From Campylobacter concisus (GTDB taxonomy: Bacteria > Campylobacterota > Campylobacteria > Campylobacterales > Campylobacteraceae): DNA of 64,000 bases. The notes under the pieces are model-generated. The model saw only the letters and a list, made by a program, of their open reading frames with translations. It was not told where the DNA came from and made no database searches. The stretch lies in NCBI RefSeq assembly GCF_003048875.2, contig NZ_CP049264.1:1178001-1242000 (forward strand). Direction: 5' to 3'. Shown in pieces: positions 8,308 through 18,074 of the stretch (the stretch's first letter is position 1; each line of letters starts with the position of its first letter). A program made the translations under genes and the position numbers.

Positions 8308-10161
8308 ATGAGCGCCGCAAAAGACTCTTTTTCTCAGGTAGAAGAGCTTTTTGTTGAAAATGCAAAAGGCTTTTTGACATACGAAAAATTAGTAAAATTA
8401 TTAGACAAAGCTCCAACGGCTACGGTAGTAAAAAAGATAGAACAACTAGCAAAAACAAACAAAGTCCAGCTCATCACATCTGCTGAGGCTGCAAAACTTA
8501 GAAATTTAGCCGATGCTAAAAAACGTCAAGAAAATGCTCAAAAAAGTGACCAAGATATCGACGAAGACCTCGATCTTTCAGGAGAGAGCGATCTTTTAGA
8601 GTGGTCAAGATCAGATAGTCCAGTAAGGATGTATCTAAGAGAAATGGGTCAGATCGCGCTTCTTACAAAAGAAGAAGAGGTCGAGATCAGCAAGAGGATC
8701 GAGCTTGGCGAAGATATCATCATCGATGCATTTTGCTCGGTGCCATTTTTGATAGATTTCATACTTGATTACAAAGAGCCACTTATCAACAGAGAGCGCC
8801 GTGTAAAAGAGCTTTTTAAAAGCTTTGAGGATGAAAGCGAAAATGAAAATGAAGATGGCGAAGAGGACATAGACGAAGAGGATGAGGAGAACGAAGAGAA
8901 CGAAACTCCTAAAAAATCAGCCAAAAACGACAAGCGTGCAGAAAAAGTTATAGAGAGCTTTAAAGCCCTTGAAAAGGCTAAAAAAGAGTGGCTAAAGACC
9001 GCAAATAAGCAAGATAAAGTTGAAAGCGACGACACAGCTTCAAAGATGACGCTTGCGTTTAAAAAGAAAATTTTAAAAGAGAAGCTGATGGATCTTGGTC
9101 CAACAAGTAAGCTAATCAGCGAGATCGTAAAATCAATGGAAACGGCTCTTAAAAGCGACGACGAATTTGACAGAGAGCTAAAACGCTTGGAGTATCGCTT
9201 GCCGATGTTTAGTGACGAGCTAAAGAAAAATCACAAAAGCATATTAAAAGATATAATCAAACTTAGTAAAGAAGAGATCGCGGCTCGCGTGCCAGAGGCT
9301 ACGATGGTCTCAACCTATGTCGAGATCAAAAAGCTTTTTACGACAAAAGAGGCTAGCAAACAGGGCTTTGACCTTGAGCCAGCAAGACTAAAAGAGATTT
9401 TAGAGCAGATCAAGCGTGGAAAGAAAATTTCAGATGAAGCAAAAGCTAGAATGGCTAAGTCAAACCTCCGTCTAGTCGTAAGTATCGCAAAACGCTATAC
9501 GAACAGGGGCTTGCCGTTTTTAGATCTCATCCAAGAGGGCAACATCGGCCTTATGAAGGCGGTTGATAAATTTGAGTATAGAAAAGGCTATAAATTTTCA
9601 ACCTACGCCACATGGTGGATCCGCCAGGCTATCTCGCGCGCGATCGCTGATCAGGCAAGGACGATTAGGATACCTATCCACATGATAGAGACGATAAACC
9701 GCATCAACAAAATCAACCGCAAATACCTCCAAGAAGAGGGAAAAGAGCCTGATGTAAGCGTCATCGCAAAAGAGGTCGGACTAAGCGTCGATAAGGTAAA
9801 ACAGGTAATCAAGATCACAAAAGAGCCTATCAGCCTTGAAGCTCCGATCGCAAACGAAGAAGACGGTAAATTTGGAGATTTTGTCGAGGACAAAACTTCA
9901 CTATCACCGATAGATCAAATTTTAAAAAGTGACCTTAGAGAGCAGATCGATGATGTGCTTTCGCAGCTAAATGAGCGCGAAAAAGCGGTTATTTCGATGA
10001 GATTTGGCTTGCTTGAAGATGAGAGTGACCGCACACTTGAAGAGATCGGCAAGGCGCTAAACGTCACTCGTGAACGCGTCCGCCAGATAGAAAGCTCAGC
10101 CATCAAGAAACTAAAACACCCAAAAGTTGGTAGAAAACTCAAAAACTACATCGAGGGCTAA
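8308..10161 (+). CDS. rpoD: RNA polymerase primary sigma factor RpoD
   Basis: RpoD directs RNA polymerase to housekeeping promoters. I choose the ATG at 8308, which has AAAGGAAA just before it, over one 24 bp upstream. The 617-residue product has region 1.1, region 1.2 ([17 protein letters not shown]), region 2 ([30 protein letters not shown]), region 3 (RTIRIPIHM) and region 4 ([20 protein letters not shown]). A strongly acidic low-complexity stretch at about residues 173-201, Glu and Asp-rich, lies in the non-conserved region between 1.2 and 2.1. It is transcribed alone. Confidence 0.97.
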   Translation: MSAAKDSFSQVEELFVENAKGFLTYEKLVKLLDKAPTATVVKKIEQLAKTNKVQLITSAEAAKLRNLADAKKRQENAQKSDQDIDEDLDLSGESDLLEWSRSDSPVRMYLREMGQIALLTKEEEVEISKRIELGEDIIIDAFCSVPFLIDFILDYKEPLINRERRVKELFKSFEDESENENEDGEEDIDEEDEENEENETPKKSAKNDKRAEKVIESFKALEKAKKEWLKTANKQDKVESDDTASKMTLAFKKKILKEKLMDLGPTSKLISEIVKSMETALKSDDEFDRELKRLEYRLPMFSDELKKNHKSILKDIIKLSKEEIAARVPEATMVSTYVEIKKLFTTKEASKQGFDLEPARLKEILEQIKRGKKISDEAKARMAKSNLRLVVSIAKRYTNRGLPFLDLIQEGNIGLMKAVDKFEYRKGYKFSTYATWWIRQAISRAIADQARTIRIPIHMIETINRINKINRKYLQEEGKEPDVSVIAKEVGLSVDKVKQVIKITKEPISLEAPIANEEDGKFGDFVEDKTSLSPIDQILKSDLREQIDDVLSQLNEREKAVISMRFGLLEDESDRTLEEIGKALNVTRERVRQIESSAIKKLKHPKVGRKLKNYIEG

Positions 10162-10602
10162 CAAGCCCTAACCTTTTGGGCATCTGCGCCTAAACTCTAT
10201 AAATTTCTGAAATTACTCTCTAGTCTATAATTAAGTTATCCTTGCGACCAAAGCACCAAAAGATACAAGTAAAAATTTAATATTTTTGTATATTTGCCCT
10301 ACTTTGGTGTATATACTCTTATTTAGACAGCTTTTCTTTTGGTAAAGTATTAGCGTCTATACCCTTTAAAGGGCTTTCTCTTTGAAAAATTTATAGCATC
10401 CATATTCAAAAATTGTTTTAAACATTGCATATAGCTCTTATCTTAAGCATAATTAATATAACCTTCGTTTTGAGGGCACACTTGCTATAAAAATTATTTC
10501 TTTAAGAACACATTAGCTACAAAATTTAAACTAAATTCCAAAAACAATAACTAAAAAGCATAAAAATTTAATTTACAAATATGTTGTATAAGTTAAAAAA
10601 GT
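10162..10602. other. Intergenic region between rpoD and flaC, no gene seen
   Basis: About 440 bp of AT-rich DNA separate the convergent rpoD and flaC genes. No ORF with a ribosome site was found. A weak hairpin GGGCT-AACA-AGCCC overlaps the rpoD stop (10154-10167) but lacks a T-run. A 12-base palindrome CCCTTTAAAGGG lies at 10362-10373. I cannot assign a function to either. Confidence 0.5.
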
Positions 10603-10646
10603 AGAAATAAAAAAAGAGAGTTTTACCGGCCCCAAGACCGGTAAAA
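10603..10646 (-). terminator. Rho-independent terminator of flaC
   Basis: TTTTACCGG (10621-10629) pairs with CCGGTAAAA (10638-10646) around an 8-base loop. On the minus strand it is followed by CTCTC and seven T. It starts 3 bp past the flaC stop. Confidence 0.88.
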
Positions 10647-10648
10647 AT

Positions 10649-11404
10649 TTATTCGCCTAGAAGTTTATCTAGTTTTGCAGCCAAGCTCGTAGTGTCGTGA
10701 GCTTTAGCCAAAGAGGCAGCATGTAGTTTTAAATTTGCTTGTAAATTTTCTTCCAAGCTCTTTGCTATATCGCTGCTATCAAGGCTCTCTACGCTATTAG
10801 CATTTGCTACACTTCTAGCAGCTAGAGCGTTCATGCCCTTAAATACAGCATTTTGTGTCGAGCCGATCTCTGAGCGAAGTGAATTTATGTTTTTCAAGAT
10901 ATCGCCAGAATTTGAGCCATCCTCTTTAACATTTAAAAGAGCATTTGTGCTTAAATTTATATTTTTTGTGCCATCACCTGTGAAAAAGCCAAGTTCGGCG
11001 TCAAAAACGTTTTTGCCATTAAATTTAGCCTCTTTTACACTGTCGCTCATCGCATTTTTAAGCGCATTTATCTCGCCTTTTATGCCCTTTTGCTCGTTCG
11101 CTGAAAGAGCTGGGTTTGAAAGCTTGCTTGATAGCTCGCCGATCTTATCCGCACTCTCGCTTAAATTTAAAAGCGTTGAGTCGGCGATCTGAAGCATACC
11201 GATCATATCGTTTGCATTTGCCATGCCCTCATTTAGGACATTTGTTTGCGAAAGTAAGCTCTCTGCGATTTGCAAATTTGCACCTGATGCTTTGATCTCG
11301 CTATTTGCAGAGATGGCGTTTAGCGCCTTTTTCTCGCTATTTTTAGCTTGATCTAAATAATAGTTTCCTGAAGCCTGGTTTGCAGTATAAGTTCCTAACT
11401 TCAT
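10649..11404 (-). CDS. flaC: FlaC-like secreted flagellin homologue
   Basis: The 251-residue protein has flagellin D0/D1 ends but lacks the variable central D2/D3 domains. The N-terminal part contains SEIKASGANLQIAESLLSQT and GMLQIADSTLLNLSESADKI; the C-terminal part contains SLRSEIGSTQNAVFKGMNAL and a coiled D0 helix. Size and layout match C. jejuni FlaC (about 249 residues), which is exported by the flagellar type III apparatus and secreted or surface-bound rather than forming the filament. The start ATG has AAGGAG seven bases before it. A strong terminator follows. No sigma-28 or sigma-54 box was evident upstream. Confidence 0.87.
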   Translation of the reverse strand: MKLGTYTANQASGNYYLDQAKNSEKKALNAISANSEIKASGANLQIAESLLSQTNVLNEGMANANDMIGMLQIADSTLLNLSESADKIGELSSKLSNPALSANEQKGIKGEINALKNAMSDSVKEAKFNGKNVFDAELGFFTGDGTKNINLSTNALLNVKEDGSNSGDILKNINSLRSEIGSTQNAVFKGMNALAARSVANANSVESLDSSDIAKSLEENLQANLKLHAASLAKAHDTTSLAAKLDKLLGE

Positions 11405-11542
11405 ATCAACTCCTTTTTAATAGTTTTGAGACGGATTTTACTATAAATTTCATAAAAAGTTGCAAAAATATTTCTTAAAGCAAAAAATATTTTTAAAAAG
11501 ATTTTAGAAAATTTTAAATTTTCTAAAATCAAATTTCATTTT

Positions 11543-12835
11543 TTAATCCTCTAACCTCACGGCGATTGATCTTTTATGGGCTGTTAGTCCTTCGGCTTCG
11601 GCTAGCTGCATGCATGGTTTGCCAAGATGCATGATGCCTTTTCTGCTAACTGAGATGATAGAGCTTCGCTTCATGAAATTTTCAACTCCAAGCGGTGAGT
11701 AAAATCTCGCACTTCCGCCAGTTGGCAAGGTGTGGTTTGGTCCTGCGATGTAGTCGCCCATCGCTTCAGGTGTGAAGTGTCCAAAAAATATCGCTCCAGC
11801 GTGTTTTACCTCGTCCATATAGCTCAAAGCGTCGTTTGTAGCGATCTCTAGGTGCTCCACAGCAAGCTCGTTCATCAGCTTAAAGCACTCCTCTAGGTCT
11901 TTTGCGACGATGATAGCGGCTTTGTTTCTCATACTAGCACTAGCGATTGGTTCTCGTTTTAGAGTTTTTAGCTCGTCCTCTATATGTCTTTGCACTGCCC
12001 TTGCAAAGGCCTCCACTGGCGTTATCAAAAAGGCACTTGCGATCTCGTCGTGCTCGGCTTGTGAGAGTAGATCGATCGCTATGTGGCGAGGGTCAGCACT
12101 ATCATCAGCGATCACGCCTATCTCGCTTGGACCTGCGATCATATCGATATTTACGTCGCCATAAACTAGCTTTTTAGCAGTCGCTACGTAGATGTTGCCA
12201 GGTCCTGTGATGACATCGACCTTTGGCACGGTTGCTGTGCCGTAAGCCATCGCTGCGATCGCGCTTGCACCGCCTATTTTAAAGGCTGTTTTGATACCAC
12301 ATAGATGCATCGCAGCAAGAAGTAGAGGATTTACCTTGCCATTTGGCGCTGGGGTGCAGACAACGATCTCTTTTACGCCAGCTACGATTGCTGGGATGGC
12401 ATTCATAAGAAGTGAGCTAGGATATGCAGCCTTACCGCCTGGGATATAAAGACCAGCGCGATCAACCGGAGTGTATTTAGCACCAAGCAAGATGTCGTGC
12501 TCGTCTTTATAGGTCCAGTCGCTTGGTTTTGTGCGCTCGTGATAGCTTTTTATCCTATCATTGGCTAAATTTAGAGCCACTCTTAGGGCATTATCTAGCG
12601 AATTGTAGGCAGCCTCCATCTCTTTTACGTCGATTATTATGTCGTTTTTGCCTGTGACATTAAATTTATCAAATTTGCTTATCTGTGCAAAAAGCGCGCT
12701 ATCACCATCTTTTCTTATCTCGTCTATGATGCCTGTAACCACTGGCATCACGGCACTCATATCATTGTCACTTCGCCTAACAAGCTGTGAAAATTTACTC
12801 TCAAAGTCAGCGTCGCTGCTGTGTAAAAACTTCAT
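11543..12835 (-). CDS. hisD: Histidinol dehydrogenase
   Basis: HisD catalyses the last two steps of histidine synthesis, oxidising histidinol to histidine with NAD. The 430-residue length is standard. Conserved segments include DRAGLYIPGG near residue 117, TGPGNIYVATAKKLVYG near residue 210, AGPSEIGVIAD near 235, LSQAEHDE with zinc-binding residues near 255, and the C-terminal GPNHTLPTGG and GLTAHKRS motifs. It overlaps the preceding PLP-enzyme gene by 4 bp. No other his gene is in the window. Confidence 0.97.
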   Translation of the reverse strand: MKFLHSSDADFESKFSQLVRRSDNDMSAVMPVVTGIIDEIRKDGDSALFAQISKFDKFNVTGKNDIIIDVKEMEAAYNSLDNALRVALNLANDRIKSYHERTKPSDWTYKDEHDILLGAKYTPVDRAGLYIPGGKAAYPSSLLMNAIPAIVAGVKEIVVCTPAPNGKVNPLLLAAMHLCGIKTAFKIGGASAIAAMAYGTATVPKVDVITGPGNIYVATAKKLVYGDVNIDMIAGPSEIGVIADDSADPRHIAIDLLSQAEHDEIASAFLITPVEAFARAVQRHIEDELKTLKREPIASASMRNKAAIIVAKDLEECFKLMNELAVEHLEIATNDALSYMDEVKHAGAIFFGHFTPEAMGDYIAGPNHTLPTGGSARFYSPLGVENFMKRSSIISVSRKGIMHLGKPCMQLAEAEGLTAHKRSIAVRLED

Positions 12836-13683
12836 TTATGATCCTTTATTTTTAGTTTTCTCTCATATCTTTGCTTTTGTGTAATGTTACCTAAAATTCC
12901 GCCCTGGTGGATATATAAAATTTCGCTCCCAAGCTTGTCTAAATTTGCAAAAAGCGTCATAAAGCCCACTGGGTCGTAGACTAGGTCAAATTCTACGCCA
13001 CTTTTGCACACTTCAAGCCAAATTTCATAAAGCTCAGGGTATAAATTTCCAAAATGATACTTCTTTGGGGGATTTAAAATTTGCACTTTGCTATCTTTAT
13101 CTAGCTCGTAAATTTGCTTTTTTAGATAGTCGCTATCCCCTACGCAAGGGGCCGTAAAAACCCTAAGATCGGTGTGCTTTGCCAGATAGCATGCGCTTGT
13201 GCCAGTGCCTGAGGGCAAAAAGATATCAGGCCTTATGCCACTTTTTTTGCTCCACTCATTTATCTCATTTGCTTGCGTGATAAAGCCAAGTTCAGCCTCA
13301 CTCTGCGCTACGCCCTCGTTTATAAAGAGCGCATTTTGGCTCTTTGCTAGCTCTTTAGCAAATTTCTCACGCTCTTCTTTTACAAAAATTTCCATACCAT
13401 TTTCAAGTGCAAATTTGAAATTTCCAACTGGATTTTGCTCTAAATTTGAGCTTAGATGAGAGACGACGTAGTAAAATTTAAGCCCTTTTAGCTTGGCAAA
13501 AAGACTTAGGCTATACATGGCATTTGACTGACTTGAGCCGTGAGATACGATGGCTTTGATGCCGCTAAGATCGGCCTTTAAAAAATACTCCAGCTTTCTT
13601 GCTTTGTTGCCGTTAAACTCGCCTAGCAGGTCATCTCTTAAAAGCCAAAATTCTCGCCCTCTTAAGCGAATTTTATCAATCAC
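12832..13683 (-). CDS. PLP-dependent ACC deaminase / D-cysteine desulfhydrase family protein
   Basis: The 283-residue protein has the beta-family PLP fold signatures: FNGNKARKLEYFLK near residue 24, with the Lys expected to bind PLP, SHGSSQSNAMYSLS near residue 48, and a Gly-rich LPSGTGTSACY phosphate-binding loop near residue 157. It is a little shorter than typical ACC deaminases (about 330). D-cysteine desulfhydrase is the more common activity in bacteria lacking ACC metabolism, but the substrate cannot be settled. It overlaps the OmpA-like gene by 8 bp and hisD by 4 bp, so it is part of a compact operon. Confidence 0.78.
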   Translation of the reverse strand: MIDKIRLRGREFWLLRDDLLGEFNGNKARKLEYFLKADLSGIKAIVSHGSSQSNAMYSLSLFAKLKGLKFYYVVSHLSSNLEQNPVGNFKFALENGMEIFVKEEREKFAKELAKSQNALFINEGVAQSEAELGFITQANEINEWSKKSGIRPDIFLPSGTGTSACYLAKHTDLRVFTAPCVGDSDYLKKQIYELDKDSKVQILNPPKKYHFGNLYPELYEIWLEVCKSGVEFDLVYDPVGFMTLFANLDKLGSEILYIHQGGILGNITQKQRYERKLKIKDHK

Positions 13684-14767
13684 CCTTAAACTCCAAAAAT
13701 TTCTCTATCTCATTGATAGCCTCTTTGTTTGAGAGTGAAAATTTGATCTCTATGCGCCTTGAAGCGTCCTTATCCTCGGCTCCATCTTTAAAAACTAGCT
13801 CGTTGTAGCTTCGGCCACTTGCGACAAGCAACTTTCTAAGGCGCGCGTCATCGCTAAATGAGTTTATAAACTCCATCACCGCGTAGGCTCTTTTTTGCGA
13901 AAGCTCTAGGTTGTAAATGTAGCTTCCGTCACTATCCGTAAAGCCCTCGATCACGATCTGATCGATGTTTGAGGCGATCTCTTTATCATTTAAAAGCACG
14001 TCAAAATACTTACTAAGTGTGGCTTTTAACTCTTCTTTGACCTCTTCTTTTAAGATGGCACTGCCTTTATCAAAAAGCACTGAGGAGCTAAGCTTTAGCG
14101 CGCCTGAGTTTGGATCGATCTCGATGCTAGATCCTAGCCTATTTTTTAAGGCGGAGATCACTTTTACCCTTATGCCAGTTAGGTTTTTGACCCTATCACG
14201 AGTGACGTTTAAGTCCCTTAAAAGCTCGTCATATCTAGCCTCTTTTTTGCTCACTTGCTCGAGCAAGAAGGCGATCTTGGCTAAATTTTTCTCGCTGCTC
14301 TCGTTTGCGTCGCTTAGCGCTCTATCTTTTGATGAAATTTCATCATTTAGCACGATCATCTTTTGATTTAGATCAAAAATGCTAGCATTTAGCTCTTTTA
14401 TGCTCGCATTTGCGTCCTTGTTTTCATCTATGAGCTGGGCTAGTTTTTCTTTTAGGGCGTCTATTTGGATGACAAAAATTTCATTTGATTTTTTTAAATT
14501 TATGTTTTCGTCGCTTATCTTTGAAAGCTCGCTTTTTAGGGCATCATTTAGCTCTTCGAGGGTGAAATTCTTACCCTGGGCGTCTTTTAAATTTGCCAGT
14601 GCTGTGATGATAGCTTGCTCTTTATTTTCAAGAGTGTTTTGAGTTAGGACGTATTTTACGACGACAGCGCCGATTAGCAACATAAAAACAAAGAGCAGAC
14701 CCGCCATCAAGTCTGCGTACGAAACCCAAAAGCTCGATTGATCTTCGTTATTTTTGTCTATTTTCAT
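13676..14767 (-). CDS. MotB/ZorB-like membrane protein with OmpA peptidoglycan-binding domain
   Basis: The N-terminus carries one membrane helix with the stator signature SYADLMAGLLFVFML; Asp19 occupies the place of the proton-binding Asp of MotB. A long predicted coiled coil (about residues 65-195) links this to a C-terminal OmpA-like domain containing VIEGFTDSDGSY near residue 268 and SRRIEIKF near the end, which would bind peptidoglycan. The 4-bp overlap with the upstream MotA/ExbB-like gene shows they form one unit. The pair corresponds in order to Cj0598-Cj0599 in C. jejuni next to fba. It is not the flagellar motB. Function is unknown; the architecture also recalls ZorB of the Zorya defence system. 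Confidence 0.8.
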   Translation of the reverse strand: MKIDKNNEDQSSFWVSYADLMAGLLFVFMLLIGAVVVKYVLTQNTLENKEQAIITALANLKDAQGKNFTLEELNDALKSELSKISDENINLKKSNEIFVIQIDALKEKLAQLIDENKDANASIKELNASIFDLNQKMIVLNDEISSKDRALSDANESSEKNLAKIAFLLEQVSKKEARYDELLRDLNVTRDRVKNLTGIRVKVISALKNRLGSSIEIDPNSGALKLSSSVLFDKGSAILKEEVKEELKATLSKYFDVLLNDKEIASNIDQIVIEGFTDSDGSYIYNLELSQKRAYAVMEFINSFSDDARLRKLLVASGRSYNELVFKDGAEDKDASRRIEIKFSLSNKEAINEIEKFLEFKGD

Positions 14768-16077
14768 TGCACTAGATTTTCGATTTTTTCTATTACAGAA
14801 TTTGCTTCTTTATCGATCTCGTCTATGTTCTTCTTAAGCTCAGCAATGAGGCTCTCGCGCTCTTTTTCACGCTCCAAGCTCCTGCCCTCTTGCTCATACG
14901 CTGCCTTAAATATCGTCGCACTCTCCACTAGCGAGGTTCTAAATGCCTTTAGTGCCTCGTTTTGCTCTTTCATCAAAGAGAGAGAAAATTCTTTTAAAAT
15001 GGCGTCAAAACTCTTGATAGTCTGCTCGAATTTAAGCTGGCTCTCTTTTGTAGCGTTTAAATTTCTACTAAAAATTTCGCCAAGCTTTGCATGCTCGGTT
15101 AAAATTTTAACCTCCATATCTTTAAAGGCATTAGAAAACGCGCCAACTGCCTTTAATATATCGGAGTGGATTTTTACAAATTCATCTTGTTTTAACCCAG
15201 ATTCATTTAGCATTTTTAAACTTGCACTAAGTTCTGCCTTGCTTTGATTGATGATATTTTTCTCAACCTCGCAAAGCTCTTTTAGACTGTTAAATTTCTC
15301 ATTTGTCTGCTCGCTTAGCTCTTTTACAAATTTATCATCAAGCACCATTTTAAAAGCATCGTGACTATCTTTAAAGTAGCCTACACTTGCTTTCATGAAA
15401 TTTGCATTTAGCTCATTTTCCTGCCAGAAAAACTCACGGCTTAACTCTTTTTGCTCGCTGTAAAATCTCTCAAATTTACTAATGCCGATCTTTTCAAAAA
15501 ACATCCACCAAAGTGCTAAAAATATGCCGTATATCGATACATAAAACGCCGTAGCCACGCCATTTAGCAGTATAGCGATCTCTTTTTCTAGGCCGTTTGC
15601 GGTGCTTGAGCTAAAGCTTGGCATAGAGATAGCGATACTGATAAATGTGCCCAAAATTCCAAGCATAGGAAAGACTGCTTGGCCGATGTTTGCTAGGTTG
15701 TCATTTCTAAAATTTTTTGTATAGCTCTCGAAAAAATCTTCAAATTTAGCGTTTGCCTTTTTGACACTTGAAATTTCAAAGAGATGAGCGATGATAAATT
15801 CTTTTAGCCTTACCTTGTAGTCTTTGGCATTTGCTAAGAAATTTGAGTAAGCCACTAAGGCGCTATGGCGTGAAAATATAAAAGCCACAAAGAGTATAAC
15901 GCCCATCATCACGATGGTGTGAAGCTTCATCTGAAAATTTATAACGCCAAGATACGCTAGTATTGCCAAGACATAGATGGCTAAAGGGATAAAGATAACT
16001 TTAAAAAAGACAAAGAAAGAGTGAGCTTGGCGCTCTTTTGGCACGCTTAGCTCACTAAAATCATTTTGATTTTGCAT
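14764..16077 (-). CDS. MotA/TolQ/ExbB proton-channel family protein with long coiled-coil tail
   Basis: The 437-residue protein has two N-terminal membrane segments (about residues 24-48 and 50-70) and two more in the MotA/ExbB domain. The conserved domain includes MLGILGTFISIAISMP near residues 136-151 and GVATAFYVSIYGIFLALWW near residues 172-190. From about residue 215 to the end it is a charged helical tail, which should extend into the cytoplasm as in ZorA. It begins 4 bp after fba and overlaps its MotB-like partner by 4 bp. Together they should form a proton-driven inner-membrane motor of unknown output. Confidence 0.8.
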   Translation of the reverse strand: MQNQNDFSELSVPKERQAHSFFVFFKVIFIPLAIYVLAILAYLGVINFQMKLHTIVMMGVILFVAFIFSRHSALVAYSNFLANAKDYKVRLKEFIIAHLFEISSVKKANAKFEDFFESYTKNFRNDNLANIGQAVFPMLGILGTFISIAISMPSFSSSTANGLEKEIAILLNGVATAFYVSIYGIFLALWWMFFEKIGISKFERFYSEQKELSREFFWQENELNANFMKASVGYFKDSHDAFKMVLDDKFVKELSEQTNEKFNSLKELCEVEKNIINQSKAELSASLKMLNESGLKQDEFVKIHSDILKAVGAFSNAFKDMEVKILTEHAKLGEIFSRNLNATKESQLKFEQTIKSFDAILKEFSLSLMKEQNEALKAFRTSLVESATIFKAAYEQEGRSLEREKERESLIAELKKNIDEIDKEANSVIEKIENLVQ

Positions 16078-16081
16078 AGGA

Positions 16082-17146
16082 TTAGTTCCTATTTAGGCAG
16101 TTTAAGTCGCTAAAAGCAGTCTGAAGACGCTTAACCATGCTCTCCTCGCCACTTCTTAGCCATTTCCTTGGGTCGTAGTATTTTTTATTTGGCTTGTCAT
16201 CGCCTTCTGGGTTGCCGATCTGCCCTTGCAAGTATGCTCTATTTTTAGCCTCATACTCACGCACGCCGTCCCAGAAAGCCCACTGTGTATCGGTGTCAAT
16301 GTTCATCTTGATAACGCCGTAACTTACAGCATTTTTGATATCTTTTAGCTCGCTGCCACTTCCGCCGTGAAATACAAAATTTACTGGCTTGTCGCTTTTT
16401 GTGTTAAATTTCTTAGCGACATAGGCTTGTGAGTTTTTAAGAATTTCTGGTCTTAGCACGACATTGCCTGGTTTATAGACACCATGGACGTTGCCAAAAC
16501 TAGCCGCGATGCTAAATTTATCGCTTATCTTGCTTAGTCTTTCATAAGCAAGCGCGACATCCTCTGGCTGGGTGTAAAGAAGTGCGTTATCAACGCTTGT
16601 GTTATCTACGCCATCTTCTTCGCCACCAGTGACGCCTAGCTCGATCTCTAGGCTGATGCCAAGCTCGCTAAGCTCTTTTAGATACTTCTCGCACGTGCTT
16701 AAATTTTCGTTGATATTCTCTTCGCTAAGATCAAGCATGTGAGAGCTAAAAAGTGGCACGCCGTGAGTTTTTTTATACTCATGACTTGCTTTTACTAGCT
16801 CATCTATCCAAGGCAAAAGCTTTCTAGCGGCGTGGTCAGTGTGTAAAATGACTGGCACGCCATAAGCCTTAGCAAGCAGATGAACATGCTTTGCTCCAGC
16901 GATCGCACCAAGAACGGCAGCGTTTTCGCAGGCTTTACCAGCGTAAAAACCTGCACCGCCATTACTAAACTGAACGATAACAGGCGAGTTAGCAACCTTT
17001 GCTGCCTCTAAAACAGCATTTACCGAGTCGCTGCCTACGACATTTACAGCAGGTATTGCAAAACCTTGCTCTTTGGCATAAGCATAAAGTTTTGTTACAT
17101 CATCTCCGCTTAAAACACCAGGTTTTACGATATCTAAAACGCCCAT
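16082..17146 (-). CDS. fba: Fructose-bisphosphate aldolase, class II
   Basis: This zinc-dependent aldolase interconverts fructose-1,6-bisphosphate and two triose phosphates; in campylobacters it serves mainly gluconeogenesis. The start is the ATG at 17144-17146, directly behind a GGAGGATAAA ribosome site; a frame open four codons further up would put the site inside the gene. The 354-residue protein has the zinc site VILHTDHAAR near residue 105, the ELGVTGGEEDG loop near 175 and VFHGGSGS near 262. Length and motifs fit the E. coli-type FbaA group. It follows peb4 by 15 bp. Confidence 0.97.
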   Translation of the reverse strand: MGVLDIVKPGVLSGDDVTKLYAYAKEQGFAIPAVNVVGSDSVNAVLEAAKVANSPVIVQFSNGGAGFYAGKACENAAVLGAIAGAKHVHLLAKAYGVPVILHTDHAARKLLPWIDELVKASHEYKKTHGVPLFSSHMLDLSEENINENLSTCEKYLKELSELGISLEIELGVTGGEEDGVDNTSVDNALLYTQPEDVALAYERLSKISDKFSIAASFGNVHGVYKPGNVVLRPEILKNSQAYVAKKFNTKSDKPVNFVFHGGSGSELKDIKNAVSYGVIKMNIDTDTQWAFWDGVREYEAKNRAYLQGQIGNPEGDDKPNKKYYDPRKWLRSGEESMVKRLQTAFSDLNCLNRN

Positions 17147-17161
17147 TTTATCCTCCAAATT

Positions 17162-17980
17162 TTATTTGTATTCTATCTTTGCTTTTTGGCGTAGAGCTTC
17201 ACTTTTTTGTCTAACAGCAGCTTGGAATTTCTCCATTTTTACAGCTTGCTCGATCTCTGGTTTTGCTTGTTCAAAGCTTACAGTGCCAGCAGCTTTACCA
17301 TCTTCTTTTAAGATAACATGGTAGCCAAACTGAGTTTTAACTGGTTTTGTTGAAACTGTGCCATTAGCCATTGAAAATGCAGCGTCTGCAAAAGGTTTTA
17401 CCATTTGGCTTTGACCAAACCAGCCAAGCTCGCCACCATGTGATGCTGAGCCTTTGTCGATTGATTTTTGGCTTGCTAGCTCTGCAAATTTCTTAGTTAG
17501 AGCCTCGCCTTTTAAATTTTTAAGTTGAGCGATTATGTCGTTTGCTGTTTTTTCATCTTCAACTAAGATATGTCTTGCTCTTGCCTGAGCTGGTTGGTTC
17601 ATGCTAGCTTTGTTTTTGTTGTAAAAATCTCTTAAATCGCTATCGCTTACTTTTATACCGTCAAATAGTTTTCTCATATAAAGCTCAACTGCGATACCTT
17701 CTTGTGCAGCTTTTACAGCCTTGATGTAATCAACATCTTTTTCAATGCCTGTCGCTTTTGCGTCTTTTAAAAGAAGTTTTCTATTGATTAGATCGTCGAT
17801 TATACGTTTTTTCTCATTTGGTTGAAGCTTGCTAGCGTCAAAACCTGGCATAGCTGCTGATAAAAGTGCTGAGATATCGCTATCGTTTATAGCATCGCCA
17901 TCAACTGTTGCAACTACTGCTGCGTTTAGAGTGACAGCTGCAGCTAAACTTAAAACTGCTGGAAACAAAAATTTTTTCAT
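17162..17980 (-). CDS. peb4: Periplasmic peptidyl-prolyl isomerase/chaperone PEB4 (Cbf2)
   Basis: PEB4 is a SurA-like periplasmic chaperone that helps outer-membrane proteins fold and is a known Campylobacter antigen. The 272-residue protein has a signal peptide (MKKFLFPAVLSLAAAVTLNA), an N-terminal chaperone part (residues 22-120) and one parvulin domain (about 130-230) with ARARHILVEDEKTANDI, HGGELGWFGQSQMVKPF and TQFGYHVI. The tail is rich in Lys and Gln. It heads the operon running into fba, as in C. jejuni. Confidence 0.94.
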   Translation of the reverse strand: MKKFLFPAVLSLAAAVTLNAAVVATVDGDAINDSDISALLSAAMPGFDASKLQPNEKKRIIDDLINRKLLLKDAKATGIEKDVDYIKAVKAAQEGIAVELYMRKLFDGIKVSDSDLRDFYNKNKASMNQPAQARARHILVEDEKTANDIIAQLKNLKGEALTKKFAELASQKSIDKGSASHGGELGWFGQSQMVKPFADAAFSMANGTVSTKPVKTQFGYHVILKEDGKAAGTVSFEQAKPEIEQAVKMEKFQAAVRQKSEALRQKAKIEYK

Positions 17981-18074
17981 ATAAATCCTTTAAAAAATTG
18001 ATTTTATGGGCAAGATTATATCAAATAATGCGGTAACTTTTCGTTTAACTTGCAATTTTAGGTAAAATAGCCAA

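Noticed and set aside
13676-16077. A complete Zorya anti-phage system
   Set aside because: Only the motor-like pair is present; no zorC, zorD or zorE-like gene lies nearby, and the order fba-pair is conserved in C. jejuni.
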